Shown in pieces: positions 51,138 through 60,105 of a stretch of DNA of 64,000 bases. Within the stretch, counting starts at the first letter, position 1, and every line of letters begins with the position of its first letter. The notes under the pieces were generated by a model that saw nothing but the letters and a program-made list of their open reading frames with translations, was not told the DNA's origin and did no database searches. Origin of the DNA: Rhodospirillales bacterium (GTDB lineage Bacteria; Pseudomonadota; Alphaproteobacteria; Micavibrionales; Micavibrionaceae); assembly GCA_023898765.1 (NCBI GenBank), contig CP060238.1, positions 248,001-312,000 on the forward strand. Direction: 5' to 3'. The position numbers and the translations under genes are program-made.

Positions 51138-52313
51138 ATGGCCGTTATTGAAAGTGATAACCAAGAGGCGGAAAAGCATCTTCAGGTTATTTGCAACCTG
51201 ATTGAAACGCAGGGAGGCGACATCCACCCGAGTCTTGTCATTCGTTGTGAAAACGGCGCCTTATCCGTTTTGGGAACGAAAAAGGACGTGCAGGGAAAAA
51301 TCCTGAAAGTTCCGCATGCGCTGCTGCTGCCTTACGATGAATTTACCCTGGGTATTGAGAATAACGAAATCGTGGTGAAAGCATGTTCCGGGAACGTCAC
51401 GAAGGACCAGGCCGTTTTGATGGACCGCATGCTGGCCCTGTATGCCTGCATGGATAAACTGTCCGCCCATCGCGATGCCTGCCCCTGGCTGGCTTTGAGA
51501 AGCACGCCGGATATTCTCAGATCCCTTGCCTGTGCCCGTGAAGGCGTGGACATAGACATGATAAGGGACGAGATTGAAAAGAATATGGTGTCTGACGATT
51601 TTGTTATCGAGAGTTTTTTTAAAAACAGGCTTCTGGGGTGCAAGCTTCATGGAAAAGAAGCTAAAAAGGCTAAAGTTTTAATGCCTATCATTGATTTTAT
51701 GGACCACCATCTTCGCGGGTCACCCTATCAAAACAACTATGAAGAAGAGTCTTCCTATCTGTCTGTTTCCCTGTCACAGCCGGTTGAAGGACAAAGCGGA
51801 TGTTACGCCAGGTACGGCACGCTGGATGCCCTGGACACTTATTTGCATTACAGCTTTGTCGATACGGGGGCGCCTTTTATCCGTTCCGTGCCCATGGTGA
51901 TTGATCTTGGAGACATGGGAATCCTGAAAATCCACGCTCAAAACAGACAGGTCGAAAAAAAAGATATTCCGGACTCTCTTTCGGATCTTCAGCTTTATAT
52001 GCCTGTTATCAATGTCCATCATGCAGAAAAACGCGCAGAAATAAGTCACATTTTAATTCCTCAGGAGCACGCCCCGCGTTCCATGTACCGTATTTTGGAA
52101 TTCGCAATTTCGTTATTGGCCGAATCAGCGCCGGAAATGGAAAAAATTGGCGGAACCATTCATGCGGAAAGAGAAATCCTGAAACAAAATTCCCGTTTTT
52201 ATGCGGCGCTGCCTAACCCAAAGGATAGTACGAGCGCACATCAAATGTTGGAACAGTTGAAAGAAGAACAAACAAAAAAATTGTCTGTAATCAAACGCTT
52301 GCGTGATTTTTGA
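51138..52313 (+). CDS. SET-domain-like protein (putative protein methyltransferase)
   Basis: This protein of about 391 residues begins MAVIESDNQEAEKHLQV, with GGAAAG as ribosome site; an earlier ATG at 51063 is less likely. Its order of motifs resembles SET proteins of the Rubisco-LSMT/SETD type. An early PHALLLPYDEF region is followed by a helical insert, then MPIIDFMDHHLRGSPYQNNY in the place of the usual D-x2-NH, and CYARYGTLDALDTYLHYSFV in the place of the ISYG-x-NAELL-x-YGF motif. The NH is changed to DHH here. The match is from pattern only, so methyltransferase activity is inference. It is divergent from the TPR sulfotransferase. Confidence 0.5.
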   Translation: MAVIESDNQEAEKHLQVICNLIETQGGDIHPSLVIRCENGALSVLGTKKDVQGKILKVPHALLLPYDEFTLGIENNEIVVKACSGNVTKDQAVLMDRMLALYACMDKLSAHRDACPWLALRSTPDILRSLACAREGVDIDMIRDEIEKNMVSDDFVIESFFKNRLLGCKLHGKEAKKAKVLMPIIDFMDHHLRGSPYQNNYEEESSYLSVSLSQPVEGQSGCYARYGTLDALDTYLHYSFVDTGAPFIRSVPMVIDLGDMGILKIHAQNRQVEKKDIPDSLSDLQLYMPVINVHHAEKRAEISHILIPQEHAPRSMYRILEFAISLLAESAPEMEKIGGTIHAEREILKQNSRFYAALPNPKDSTSAHQMLEQLKEEQTKKLSVIKRLRDF

Positions 52314-52516
52314 TCTTTTCGGTAATTCCTGAAACCGTCGATTGCTCAATTTATGTTAATTCAAAATCTTAACGTGGTCTTAAGAAATAATGCATACTCT
52401 TGTAATAGGGAATGGATAAGCTAATATAGTATGATTCATGGGAGGATATCCATTGCCGCTTCAGGCGATTTTTGCCCGTACAACTTTAGAATAAAGTCAA
52501 ACAAAGGAGAAGAAAG

Positions 52517-53038
52517 ATGCGCACTTCTGTAAAAAAAGTATTACTGGGATCTACAACACTTCTGGCTTTGGGGGTTGCAGGTCAACCTGTCGAAGCGGCA
52601 ACAACAGGGGTTCCAATTCAGGCTATCGTTCTGGCGCCCGTCCAAATCACACAAACACGGACTTTGAATTTCGGGTCTTTGACCGAGGCCGGTGTCGGTA
52701 CAATGGTGGTGGATAACCTTGACGCCGGAACAGCCGGCGGTGGCGTGACCTCCATCGGGGGTACAATTCAGGCCGGTGGTTACACCCTGAAAGCAACAGC
52801 GGCAGCTAAAGTGACGGTAACGGCGCCTGCCAACGTTTCCATCACGGAAACAGTCGGCGGTGTGGCAAAGATGACGGTAAGTTCCTTCACATTCGACGGA
52901 GCCGCCGGTCCTTTGACACACACGATGGTCGCGGCCACTGACACAGGTCTTCGTCTTGGCGGTACGTTGAATGTCGGCGCCGGTCAGACAACCGGGACAT
53001 ATACGGGTTCGGTGACGCTAACCGCAAACTACCAATAG
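52517..53038 (+). CDS. DUF4402 secreted protein, putative fimbrial subunit
   Basis: This 173-residue exported protein has a signal peptide (LLGSTTLLALGVAGQPVEAA), then a beta-sandwich domain with the DUF4402 marks: LAPVQITQTRTLNFGSLTEA near the start and GTYTGSVTLTANYQ at the very end. DUF4402 proteins are thought to be surface or fimbria-like subunits. A GGAGAAG ribosome site precedes the ATG. A second DUF4402 gene and a PapD-like chaperone gene follow, so these three probably work together in an adhesin or pilus. A very large hairpin lies directly after its stop codon. Confidence 0.85.
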   Translation: MRTSVKKVLLGSTTLLALGVAGQPVEAATTGVPIQAIVLAPVQITQTRTLNFGSLTEAGVGTMVVDNLDAGTAGGGVTSIGGTIQAGGYTLKATAAAKVTVTAPANVSITETVGGVAKMTVSSFTFDGAAGPLTHTMVAATDTGLRLGGTLNVGAGQTTGTYTGSVTLTANYQ

Positions 53039-53049
53039 TACGCTACTAA

Positions 53050-53124
53050 CCGAAGAGCGCATGAAAAGGATAAGCGAAGCCGGATGGAATTCCATCACGG
53101 CTTTGCTTTCTTATCACTCTTCGG
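53050..53124 (+). repeat. Nested inverted repeat between the two DUF4402 genes
   Basis: The outer arms are CCGAAGAG and CTCTTCGG, the middle arms GATAAG and CTTATC, and the inner stem AAGCGAAGCCG-GATGG / CCATC-ACGGCTTTGCTT around an AATT loop. There is no long T run. It may stabilise the mRNA of the first gene, or partly stop transcription into the second. Confidence 0.7.
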
Positions 53125-53229
53125 AGAGGGTTCGTTGAGAGTTTTCTGACAACTATAACGTGCATAGGTTCTAGGAACAGATACTTAGGCGATATTTATA
53201 TACCCGTATATGCAAGGAAGTATTCCGCC

Positions 53230-53805
53230 GTGCCAAAAACGAGAACAGAGGCAAAGAAAAAAAGGAGTGCTTTTCAGAGATTTATTCTGGGAAGCATGAT
53301 TCCCCTGTCCTGTCTTGGCGCTTTACATTTTTTCAAAGTCGCCTTGGCAGCGACAGCGACCCTTCCTATCAAAGCGCGTCTGGTACGTGCCATTGAGGTG
53401 ACCGTCAGCACCTCCCTTAATTTCGGGACGCTCGCAATGACGCAGGACCGCGGGGGGCATGCCCGGATGGATCCGGGCGCAAACAGGCTGATCGTTGACA
53501 ATAACAGCTCCCTTTCCCTTGCCGGCGGCGTTCCGCAGGCAGGGCGCCTTATTATTAAAGGCGCCGCACACCCTATATCCATCAGTATCGAGGATTCTGT
53601 CGTAAATCTGACAAATGGCGTGACATCCGTAAGCGTGAACGATTTCAATTTTATCCGTGAAGGCGCCGGGAATAAAGTAACGGTGACGCCTTCTGTGGAC
53701 GACCAGGTCTTTACTGTTGCCGTCGGGGCAACGCTCGTTACAAAACCAAAACAGGCCTCCGGCAGCTATGTCGGAACAACACGGATTTTCGCAAATTTTC
53801 AATAA
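53230..53805 (+). CDS. Second DUF4402 secreted protein
   Basis: This 191-residue protein starts at GTG. A basic N-terminus (PKTRTEAKKKRSAFQRF) precedes a long signal sequence (ILGSMIPLSCLGALHFFKVA then LAATA). The domain carries RAIEVTVSTSLNFGTLAMTQ near the start and GSYVGTTRIFANFQ at the end, matching the first DUF4402 protein in layout but divergent in sequence. Within the cluster it may be a minor subunit. It follows the nested hairpin, which could lower its expression relative to the first. Confidence 0.8.
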   Translation: MPKTRTEAKKKRSAFQRFILGSMIPLSCLGALHFFKVALAATATLPIKARLVRAIEVTVSTSLNFGTLAMTQDRGGHARMDPGANRLIVDNNSSLSLAGGVPQAGRLIIKGAAHPISISIEDSVVNLTNGVTSVSVNDFNFIREGAGNKVTVTPSVDDQVFTVAVGATLVTKPKQASGSYVGTTRIFANFQ

Positions 53806-53902
53806 ACAGGTGACATTTTCCCGTTAAATCTTGCAAGCCTTGAATTTACATTCGGAATCGTGCACTGTTTGAATAATATATTGGAAATAAAGGATCCATA
53901 CC

Positions 53903-54796
53903 ATGCCTTCACTACGATTTAAGCAGCCATGCCGGAGAGCATTCCTCCCTAAAGGAAAAGCCGTTTTTTTGACGGGCATTGTATTTTTTGGCTTCCTTCT
54001 GGGAACGTTCTTATACACGGTCCAGGAAGCGCACGCGGTACGCGTCAGCCTTAAACGCGTTATCTTTGAAGGCAACAAGCGCAGCGAGGTCCTGACAATC
54101 ATCAACAATACAGAAAAAGAACAGACTTACCGTCTCGGCTGGCGCAAGTACCGGATGGATGAGAAAAAACCGTTGCAAGCCCTTGAAGAGGGAGATAAAG
54201 CCGCTGAGGACGTATTGTGGGCAGACAGCATGATCCGTTACGCCCCCCGCCGTGTAAGCATACCGCCGGGAGGATCGCAGCAAATAAGGCTTTTGTTCCG
54301 GCGCCCTGCAGACCTGCAGGAAGCCGAATATCGCTCCCACCTCTGGATTGTTACAGAGACCAAGCCGGAGAAATTTAACACTGTCCAGAACGGCGAACAA
54401 AAACAGGCCGTCCGGCTGGCGGTGCAGCCCGCTATTTCACTTCCGATTTTCGTCAGAAATGGAAATTTAACGGCGGAAACAAGCATTACGGATACAAAGC
54501 TGACAAAATCCGGCGATCTTTTGAATATGTCCTTCACGCTTCACAGGAAAGGAAACCGGAGTGTCTACGGCGACTTTGATTTCATCTGCACGGATGGCGG
54601 AAAGGAAACGGTTATAAAGCAGGTCCGCGGTATATCGGTCTATACAGAAATCGAAAAACGATTCCTGAATTTCGAAATCGACCTTAGCAAACAGGAAACC
54701 AAAAGCTGCAACAACGTCAAGGTCCTCTACAGGGCCGATCCAGACGATCCCCATTACAAAGGGGCGACCTTGGCTGAAGGAGCCGCAAGCCTGTAG
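53903..54796 (+). CDS. PapD-like periplasmic fimbrial chaperone
   Basis: This 297-residue protein has a signal segment (FLTGIVFFGFLLGTFLYTVQ) and the first Ig-like domain of the chaperone family: RVSLKRVIFEGNKRSEVLTI, then INNTEKEQTYRLGWRKYRMD. The G1-strand region is PRRVSIPPGGSQQIRLLFRR. The second domain is more divergent and holds two Cys (DFICTDGG, KSCNNVKV). It should fold and protect the DUF4402 subunits by donor-strand action. No usher gene is present downstream in this window, where instead a convergent protease gene lies, so the usher must be elsewhere or absent. Confidence 0.83.
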   Translation: MPSLRFKQPCRRAFLPKGKAVFLTGIVFFGFLLGTFLYTVQEAHAVRVSLKRVIFEGNKRSEVLTIINNTEKEQTYRLGWRKYRMDEKKPLQALEEGDKAAEDVLWADSMIRYAPRRVSIPPGGSQQIRLLFRRPADLQEAEYRSHLWIVTETKPEKFNTVQNGEQKQAVRLAVQPAISLPIFVRNGNLTAETSITDTKLTKSGDLLNMSFTLHRKGNRSVYGDFDFICTDGGKETVIKQVRGISVYTEIEKRFLNFEIDLSKQETKSCNNVKVLYRADPDDPHYKGATLAEGAASL

Positions 54797-54896
54797 TTTC
54801 TGAAGAGGAAATTTTCGTTCCGCCCCTTCAAAAGACCGTTCAGGAAAATCAAAAATTTCCTGTTAAACGAGGGGAATATAGGAAAAAATTCGCGTC

Positions 54897-57800
54897 TTAG
54901 GCCGTTATTAAATTCCCGGCTGTTTCGAGAGCCTCTTCATCCGTCAGACCGATAACATTTCTGAGTTCTGCCACCTGCACAAAGTTGTCCGCGCCGCCAT
55001 CGGCATCCACAGCCAGAAAGCTGTCCGTTCCGTTGTCCGTAATCTGGACAAAATCCGCGATGGCATCCGTGAGAGGGTCATAGCCCGTCAGAAGATCCGC
55101 AATATCAATTGCATCTCCCTCGGCGATAGAAAAATCACCAATCACATCCACATCGTTAAAGGCCGACGGGGCCTCAAATACAAACCTGTCAGCCTCCGAT
55201 CCGCCATACAGGACATCCTTTCCGTCATCGCCATAAAGAACATCGCTGCCCCCAAGACCATAGATCACATCCTCACCGATTGTGCCTGACAGGGGATCGT
55301 CATCGCCCTGCGTGCCCGTAATCGTGCCGTCCGGCAGGACTTCCCATGCCATATACTCATGAAGCTGGTCCAGTTCCGCGCCCGTCAGGGCCGCGTTATA
55401 TTGCACAAGCTTGTCCAGCGTGCCGGTGAAATTGTAGCCGTTTCCTGTTGCCGACTGGCCGTGGAAAGACGTCGCGTTTTTCATCCACCCGATCCCGACA
55501 TCTCCCCCGTGCTGGTACAGCAAACCGACGCCCGATGCCTGACCCACTTCAACGCCGTTCACATAGCCCGTCAGCGTCCCGTCCAGCGGAAACGCGCCGT
55601 CCAGAACCAGCGTCGCCGTATAGGCCGTATCCGCGCTTACCCCCGTATCCAGCTCTTTATAGCCCCAGTTTTCTTCCCCCTTGTTCCACGCCGCAAGGTA
55701 AAGACGCCCGCTTTCGACAAACAGGTTTATCCCCCGGATATAGCCCCCCTGTTCGTAAAGCACCTGCCGCGCCGTAACGTCCGCGCCTGTCGTAAAGGAA
55801 ACGGAAATCGTCTTGGCCGCGTAAGGCCCCCCCATCGTCATCTCGGGGCTGTGCGGCAACGTGTTCACCGTCACGGGGTCCAGCAGGAACACCCGGTCCT
55901 CTTCAGGCGCCGCTGGAGAGGGATCCGGCAGGACTTCCCATGCCATATACTCATGAAGCTGATCCAGATCCGCGCCCGTCAGGGCCGCGTTATATTGCGC
56001 AAGCTTGTCTAGCGCGCCGGTAAAATTGTAGCCGTTTCCCGTCGCCGACTGGCCGTGGAAAGACGTGGCGTTTTTCATCCACCCGATCCCGACATCTCCC
56101 CCGTGCTGGTACAGCAAACCGACGCCCGATGCCTGACCCACTTCAACGCCGTTCACATAGCCCGTCAGCGTCCCGTCCAGCGGAAACGCGCCGTCCAGAA
56201 CCAGCGTCGCCGTATAGGCCGTATCCGCGCTTACCCCCGTATCCAGCTCTTTATAGCCCCAGTTTTCTTCCCCCTTGTTCCACGCCGCAAGGTAAAGACG
56301 CCCGCTTTCGACAAACAGGTTTATCCCCCGGATATAGCCCCCCTGTTCGTAAAGCACCTGCCGCGCCGTAACGTCCGCGCCTGTCGTAAAGGAAACGGAA
56401 ATCGTCTTGGCCGCGTAAGGCCCCCCCATCGTCATCTCGGGGCTGTGCGGCAACGTGTTCACCGTCACGGGGTCCAGCAGGAACACCCGGTCCTCTTCAG
56501 GCGCCGCTGGAGAGGGATCCGGCAATATATTCAAAGCCACTGTTCCAACGTCACTCTCCCCGTTTCCATCCTCAATCGTATAGGTAAAACTGTCTGCGCC
56601 GACATAACCTGCCGCAGGAGTGTATGTGATCGTATGATCCGGGTTGAGAACAACCGTACCATTGGCGCCTTGTGTAATGCCGCTGATAAAAACGCTGCCA
56701 GGATCAAAAATAAAATCATTGAGCATGGTGTCCAAAGTAAGAGCCTGGCCCTCTTCCGTTTCCGCGTCATCATTCAAAGCGATCAGGGGCACTTTGTACG
56801 GCTCCACAAGATCGACACGAACGTCCAGAGCTTCGACGCCAGAGACCGTCAGCCCCAGCGTACTCAGTGTATAGCTCAGCCCGTTTGAAATTGCATTTTC
56901 AAGCGCAACAAGGTCGTCCTGAATGGATTGAAGGGCATGCGTCGTGGCCGTGAGTATAATCTGGAAGGCGTCAATGCCCGCCTCTCCCTCAATCAGGTTC
57001 GTCATTCCGGCAAGGGCGCTTTCCCGGTACACAAGAAGATCTGCCCCTGCGCCGCCGTAAAGCTCGTTACTGCCTTCACCGCCAATCAGGATGTCATTTT
57101 CCTCCTCGCCGTAAAGGACGTCGTCACCCGCCTCACCATATAAAATATCACTGCCGCTACCGCCGCGCAGATCGTCATTGCCCCGACCGCCATAAAGAGC
57201 ATTATCCGCTATATTGCCGGACAAAAAATCATTCCCGTCACCGCCGTAAACGACCTCAATGACCGTGCCCGGAGCAATCGTAACAGCTTTTCCGGCAATG
57301 GTGCCTGTCTCCGTGGCCAGGTCCAGGGTTGAGTTTGTTGTCACCGCGGCAAGATTAACCGTATCAGTACCGCCGTTTGTATCTGCAATCGTGCTCCGCA
57401 CGAGGAGATCGCTTCCTGAAAAAGCGCCAAATTCATCCGTAAAGATATAACGGTCGTCAGCGGAAGATTCCTTTCCCAAAAATTCGAGAGACCAGCTATT
57501 CAACATGCCGCTATCCAAAAAAGCGGCGTCCTGAATATTCAAAGTCCACGTTCCCGCACTGTTTTCACCCCAATGCGCCGTGCTGCTGAATACAAAATCA
57601 ATCGTGCCGCTATAGATGCCGTTATTTACGCGATTGGCCAGCGTGCTCTCCGTTCCATCGGGACCGGTTAACTTGATAATCAGGTCCCCGCCCCAACTAT
57701 GAGAAATATCAAGATTGATCAGGATATGTTCGATCGTAACATTTTCCGTCACGTCCAGAGTCGTTATCACCGTTCCCTGATCCGGCAAAACGAGAGCCGG

Positions 57801-58922
57801 ACTGGCGGAAGCAAAAATACTTGTCATCGTGGCGTATGTATTTTGACCCTGCCATGTCTCTGCCAGCCGTACGGCAGCACGGGCATCCACCAGCCCGAAA
57901 CCGTAATCATGGGAAAAATGAAGCCCGCCGCCGTTCCAGTTCCCTGCGCCGTTAAATTGCCAGCCTGCAGAAAAAGGATCGTTCTGGCGCGCGGAATAGG
58001 CCAGAATTTCCTGCACATCCCGATAGCCCAGAGCGGCGTTTGCCTCCAGCATCAGGGCAATCACGCCACTGACAATCGGTGTGGACCCGGATGTGCCGCC
58101 AAACCATGTAAAATCTCCGCTGTCATAGCCACCGCTGCCTGTTTTGTCGGTTGTGCGCAAATTCGTGCCCGGGGCCGTAACCAGAAGATTTGCGCCGGGA
58201 GAACTAAACCATGAATAGGTTCCGTCCTGATCCGTTGCCGCCACAGAAATGGTATAAGGAGAGTTCCCGACATTGTGATAATTCGCGTTCCCGCCTGTAT
58301 CCCGGTCATTCCCGGCGGCGAAAACGGCAACCGTTCCCAAACCGCCCCGGCCATTTTCCGCAAGATTCAAAAGGGCACCGCTCACACCTTCCCATCCCGC
58401 CTGTTTGAAATTGTCTGAAAAAGCAGACGTAAAACTCCAGCTATTGCTGAAAACATCAACCGTATCAGCAGCGCGGTTTATCGGATCAACAACCTGGGAT
58501 ATAGGATAATTCCCAAATCCCATACGATAACCAACAATATCCGCATCAAACGCCACCCCCACCGTTCCGGTACCGTTATCATCCGCTGCAATCAATCCGG
58601 CCACGGCCGTACCGTGCCTGTTTGTGCTCTCGGAATCGCGGGCATCGCTGTCGTTGTCAAGAAAATCATAATCCAGGTCAAAACGATAATTTGGCGCCAG
58701 ATCGGGATGCGTATAATCAAACCCGTCATCCAGAATGCCGACGAGAACCCCGGCGCCCGTATAATCATCCCAAACGTCCCGAACGTTGATCGACCATGTA
58801 TCCGTTCCCGTGTGCCACTGGTCCGCCAGCAAGGGATCGGATGGCTGACCGAGCACTTGCAGCGTATCTTGTATAATCAATTCCAAACCTTCCTTTTCAC
58901 GGAAAGCACGATCAGAGACCAT
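54897..58922 (-). CDS. Giant RTX subtilisin-like protease with P-domain and duplicated LamG-like domains
   Basis: This 1341-residue secreted protease has an S8 catalytic domain with the triad Asp65 (GILDDGFD), His103 (RHGTAVAG) and Ser278 (GGTSGSTPIVSG). A proprotein-convertase P-domain follows (about 375-480, ISHSWGGDLIIKLTGPDGTE). RTX repeats occupy about 555-640, then a cadherin-like linker (ALNDDAETEEGQALTLD). Two almost identical LamG-like domains of 198 residues come next (VLPDPSPAAPEEDRVFLLDP units). A few RTX repeats and the C-terminal type I secretion region, shared with the M10 protease, end the protein. There is no Sec signal. LamG-like domains usually bind sugars or surface proteins, so they may place the protease on a target cell. 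Confidence 0.92.
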   Translation of the reverse strand: MVSDRAFREKEGLELIIQDTLQVLGQPSDPLLADQWHTGTDTWSINVRDVWDDYTGAGVLVGILDDGFDYTHPDLAPNYRFDLDYDFLDNDSDARDSESTNRHGTAVAGLIAADDNGTGTVGVAFDADIVGYRMGFGNYPISQVVDPINRAADTVDVFSNSWSFTSAFSDNFKQAGWEGVSGALLNLAENGRGGLGTVAVFAAGNDRDTGGNANYHNVGNSPYTISVAATDQDGTYSWFSSPGANLLVTAPGTNLRTTDKTGSGGYDSGDFTWFGGTSGSTPIVSGVIALMLEANAALGYRDVQEILAYSARQNDPFSAGWQFNGAGNWNGGGLHFSHDYGFGLVDARAAVRLAETWQGQNTYATMTSIFASASPALVLPDQGTVITTLDVTENVTIEHILINLDISHSWGGDLIIKLTGPDGTESTLANRVNNGIYSGTIDFVFSSTAHWGENSAGTWTLNIQDAAFLDSGMLNSWSLEFLGKESSADDRYIFTDEFGAFSGSDLLVRSTIADTNGGTDTVNLAAVTTNSTLDLATETGTIAGKAVTIAPGTVIEVVYGGDGNDFLSGNIADNALYGGRGNDDLRGGSGSDILYGEAGDDVLYGEEENDILIGGEGSNELYGGAGADLLVYRESALAGMTNLIEGEAGIDAFQIILTATTHALQSIQDDLVALENAISNGLSYTLSTLGLTVSGVEALDVRVDLVEPYKVPLIALNDDAETEEGQALTLDTMLNDFIFDPGSVFISGITQGANGTVVLNPDHTITYTPAAGYVGADSFTYTIEDGNGESDVGTVALNILPDPSPAAPEEDRVFLLDPVTVNTLPHSPEMTMGGPYAAKTISVSFTTGADVTARQVLYEQGGYIRGINLFVESGRLYLAAWNKGEENWGYKELDTGVSADTAYTATLVLDGAFPLDGTLTGYVNGVEVGQASGVGLLYQHGGDVGIGWMKNATSFHGQSATGNGYNFTGALDKLAQYNAALTGADLDQLHEYMAWEVLPDPSPAAPEEDRVFLLDPVTVNTLPHSPEMTMGGPYAAKTISVSFTTGADVTARQVLYEQGGYIRGINLFVESGRLYLAAWNKGEENWGYKELDTGVSADTAYTATLVLDGAFPLDGTLTGYVNGVEVGQASGVGLLYQHGGDVGIGWMKNATSFHGQSATGNGYNFTGTLDKLVQYNAALTGAELDQLHEYMAWEVLPDGTITGTQGDDDPLSGTIGEDVIYGLGGSDVLYGDDGKDVLYGGSEADRFVFEAPSAFNDVDVIGDFSIAEGDAIDIADLLTGYDPLTDAIADFVQITDNGTDSFLAVDADGGADNFVQVAELRNVIGLTDEEALETAGNLITA
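55331..56518. repeat. 594-bp tandem duplication inside the S8 protease gene
   Basis: Units at 55331-55924 and 55925-56518 differ at only a few positions. The period of 594 bp is exactly 198 codons, so the frame is kept. Protein differences include ALDKLAQY versus TLDKLVQY and GADLDQ versus GAELDQ. Each unit encodes one LamG-like domain plus its PDPSPAAPEED linker. Confidence 0.93.
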
Positions 58923-59141
58923 GGTTTGCGCCTCCTGTTACAGATTACCGGATATGGCGGCTAACAATTACATAAGATTTCGCAAGGGGCAAGTCCTTCC
59001 GGCTGTACTTCCGTATGACCTTGGTTTCCAGATAAAAAGGCCCTGCGGTTATTAATTATCAAAAATTTTCCTTCTCTGGAGAGACTGCATGAGGGTGAAA
59101 TATGTTCAAAAGTTTCCCCTTAAGCTCTTTAAGAACCGGCT

Positions 59142-59660
59142 TTAACGGTCTTTTCGCCCTAGAGGCTTTTGTCGAAGCATAATTCTCCCGCCCTCCGGCC
59201 TGATTTCTTTCACGCCGCTCTGTGTCGCATCAGAGATTTTGCAGTGCGTGGAACAGCCATCGCCGCCCAGAGTATTGCCGTCATCGCATTCTTCATTATA
59301 AGGCGCGGCGTCGTCGACAATACCATCCCCGCAACGCGGAAGCGTGCAATCGTTCCGGCAAACATTCGGACGGTCCGGATCCCTATAGGTTAAATATGCA
59401 TCGCATTCTTCACCCGTGTCGGTAACGCCGTCCCCGCACCCGTAGAAGCGGCAGTCCGGGCGGCACTTATCGGGCTCATTGTCGCTGTTATCCGGGCCGT
59501 CATCGCATTGCTCGCCCGTTTCGCAAATCCCGTTACCGCACACATACTTGCTTGTTTGCACCGTATTGAATTCCAGACATCTGTTCTTGATCGCCGAAGC
59601 CGGCTGCGAGAGCAGAACCAAAAAGGTAAAAGCGAAAAAGCAGACATAAACATGTTTCAT
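59142..59660 (-). CDS. Secreted Cys-rich protein with DUF4215-type repeats
   Basis: This protein of about 172 residues starts MKHVYVCFFAFTFLVLLSQP, with the signal peptide ending ASA. Repeats of the type CGNGICETGEQCDDGPDNSD, CGDGVTDTGEECDA and CGDGIVDDA-EECDDGNTLGGD are the DUF4215/myxobacterial Cys-rich repeat, with 14 or more Cys likely in disulfides. The function of such proteins is unknown; they tend to be exposed outside the cell. The C-terminal tail is basic (MLRQKPLGRKDR). A longer frame to 59729 is less likely. It lies between the large protease and tRNA-Trp. Confidence 0.8.
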   Translation of the reverse strand: MKHVYVCFFAFTFLVLLSQPASAIKNRCLEFNTVQTSKYVCGNGICETGEQCDDGPDNSDNEPDKCRPDCRFYGCGDGVTDTGEECDAYLTYRDPDRPNVCRNDCTLPRCGDGIVDDAAPYNEECDDGNTLGGDGCSTHCKISDATQSGVKEIRPEGGRIMLRQKPLGRKDR

Positions 59661-59772
59661 CGGCAGGACATTCCTTAAAATATCTTCATTCAAGGGATAG
59701 ATTGCACGCCAGATCCGTTTAAAAAGCAAGTCAATCCATTGGCCTTTCAGGGCGATTGACGCTTTTTCAAAC

Positions 59773-59848
<76 letters not shown>

Positions 59849-60105
59849 ATTGACCCGCCAAGACGCTGCCATTCTTACTGTTTGTTGATAAAAATGGCAA
59901 GCGTTTGTGTCTGCAAAAGCCCCTCCCCCAACGTCAAAGGGCAAAGCCCCCTCCTTCTTCCCAATAACATGCCAGAGCACCAGAAAAAGATACAGGCGTA
60001 AAACCGCATATATTTGTTCTTGCTTTGTTCTGTTTTTAGGGTTAGGTTCAAATCATGAAGCGCTCTTTTTTCCGCTCAAAACCGTAATAAAAAAAGAAAG
60101 GTGCC

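Noticed and set aside
55359..56888. Two near-identical plus-strand ORFs of 217 and 277 residues
   Set aside because: They are antisense to the duplicated LamG-like units; their similarity only reflects the 594-bp duplication.
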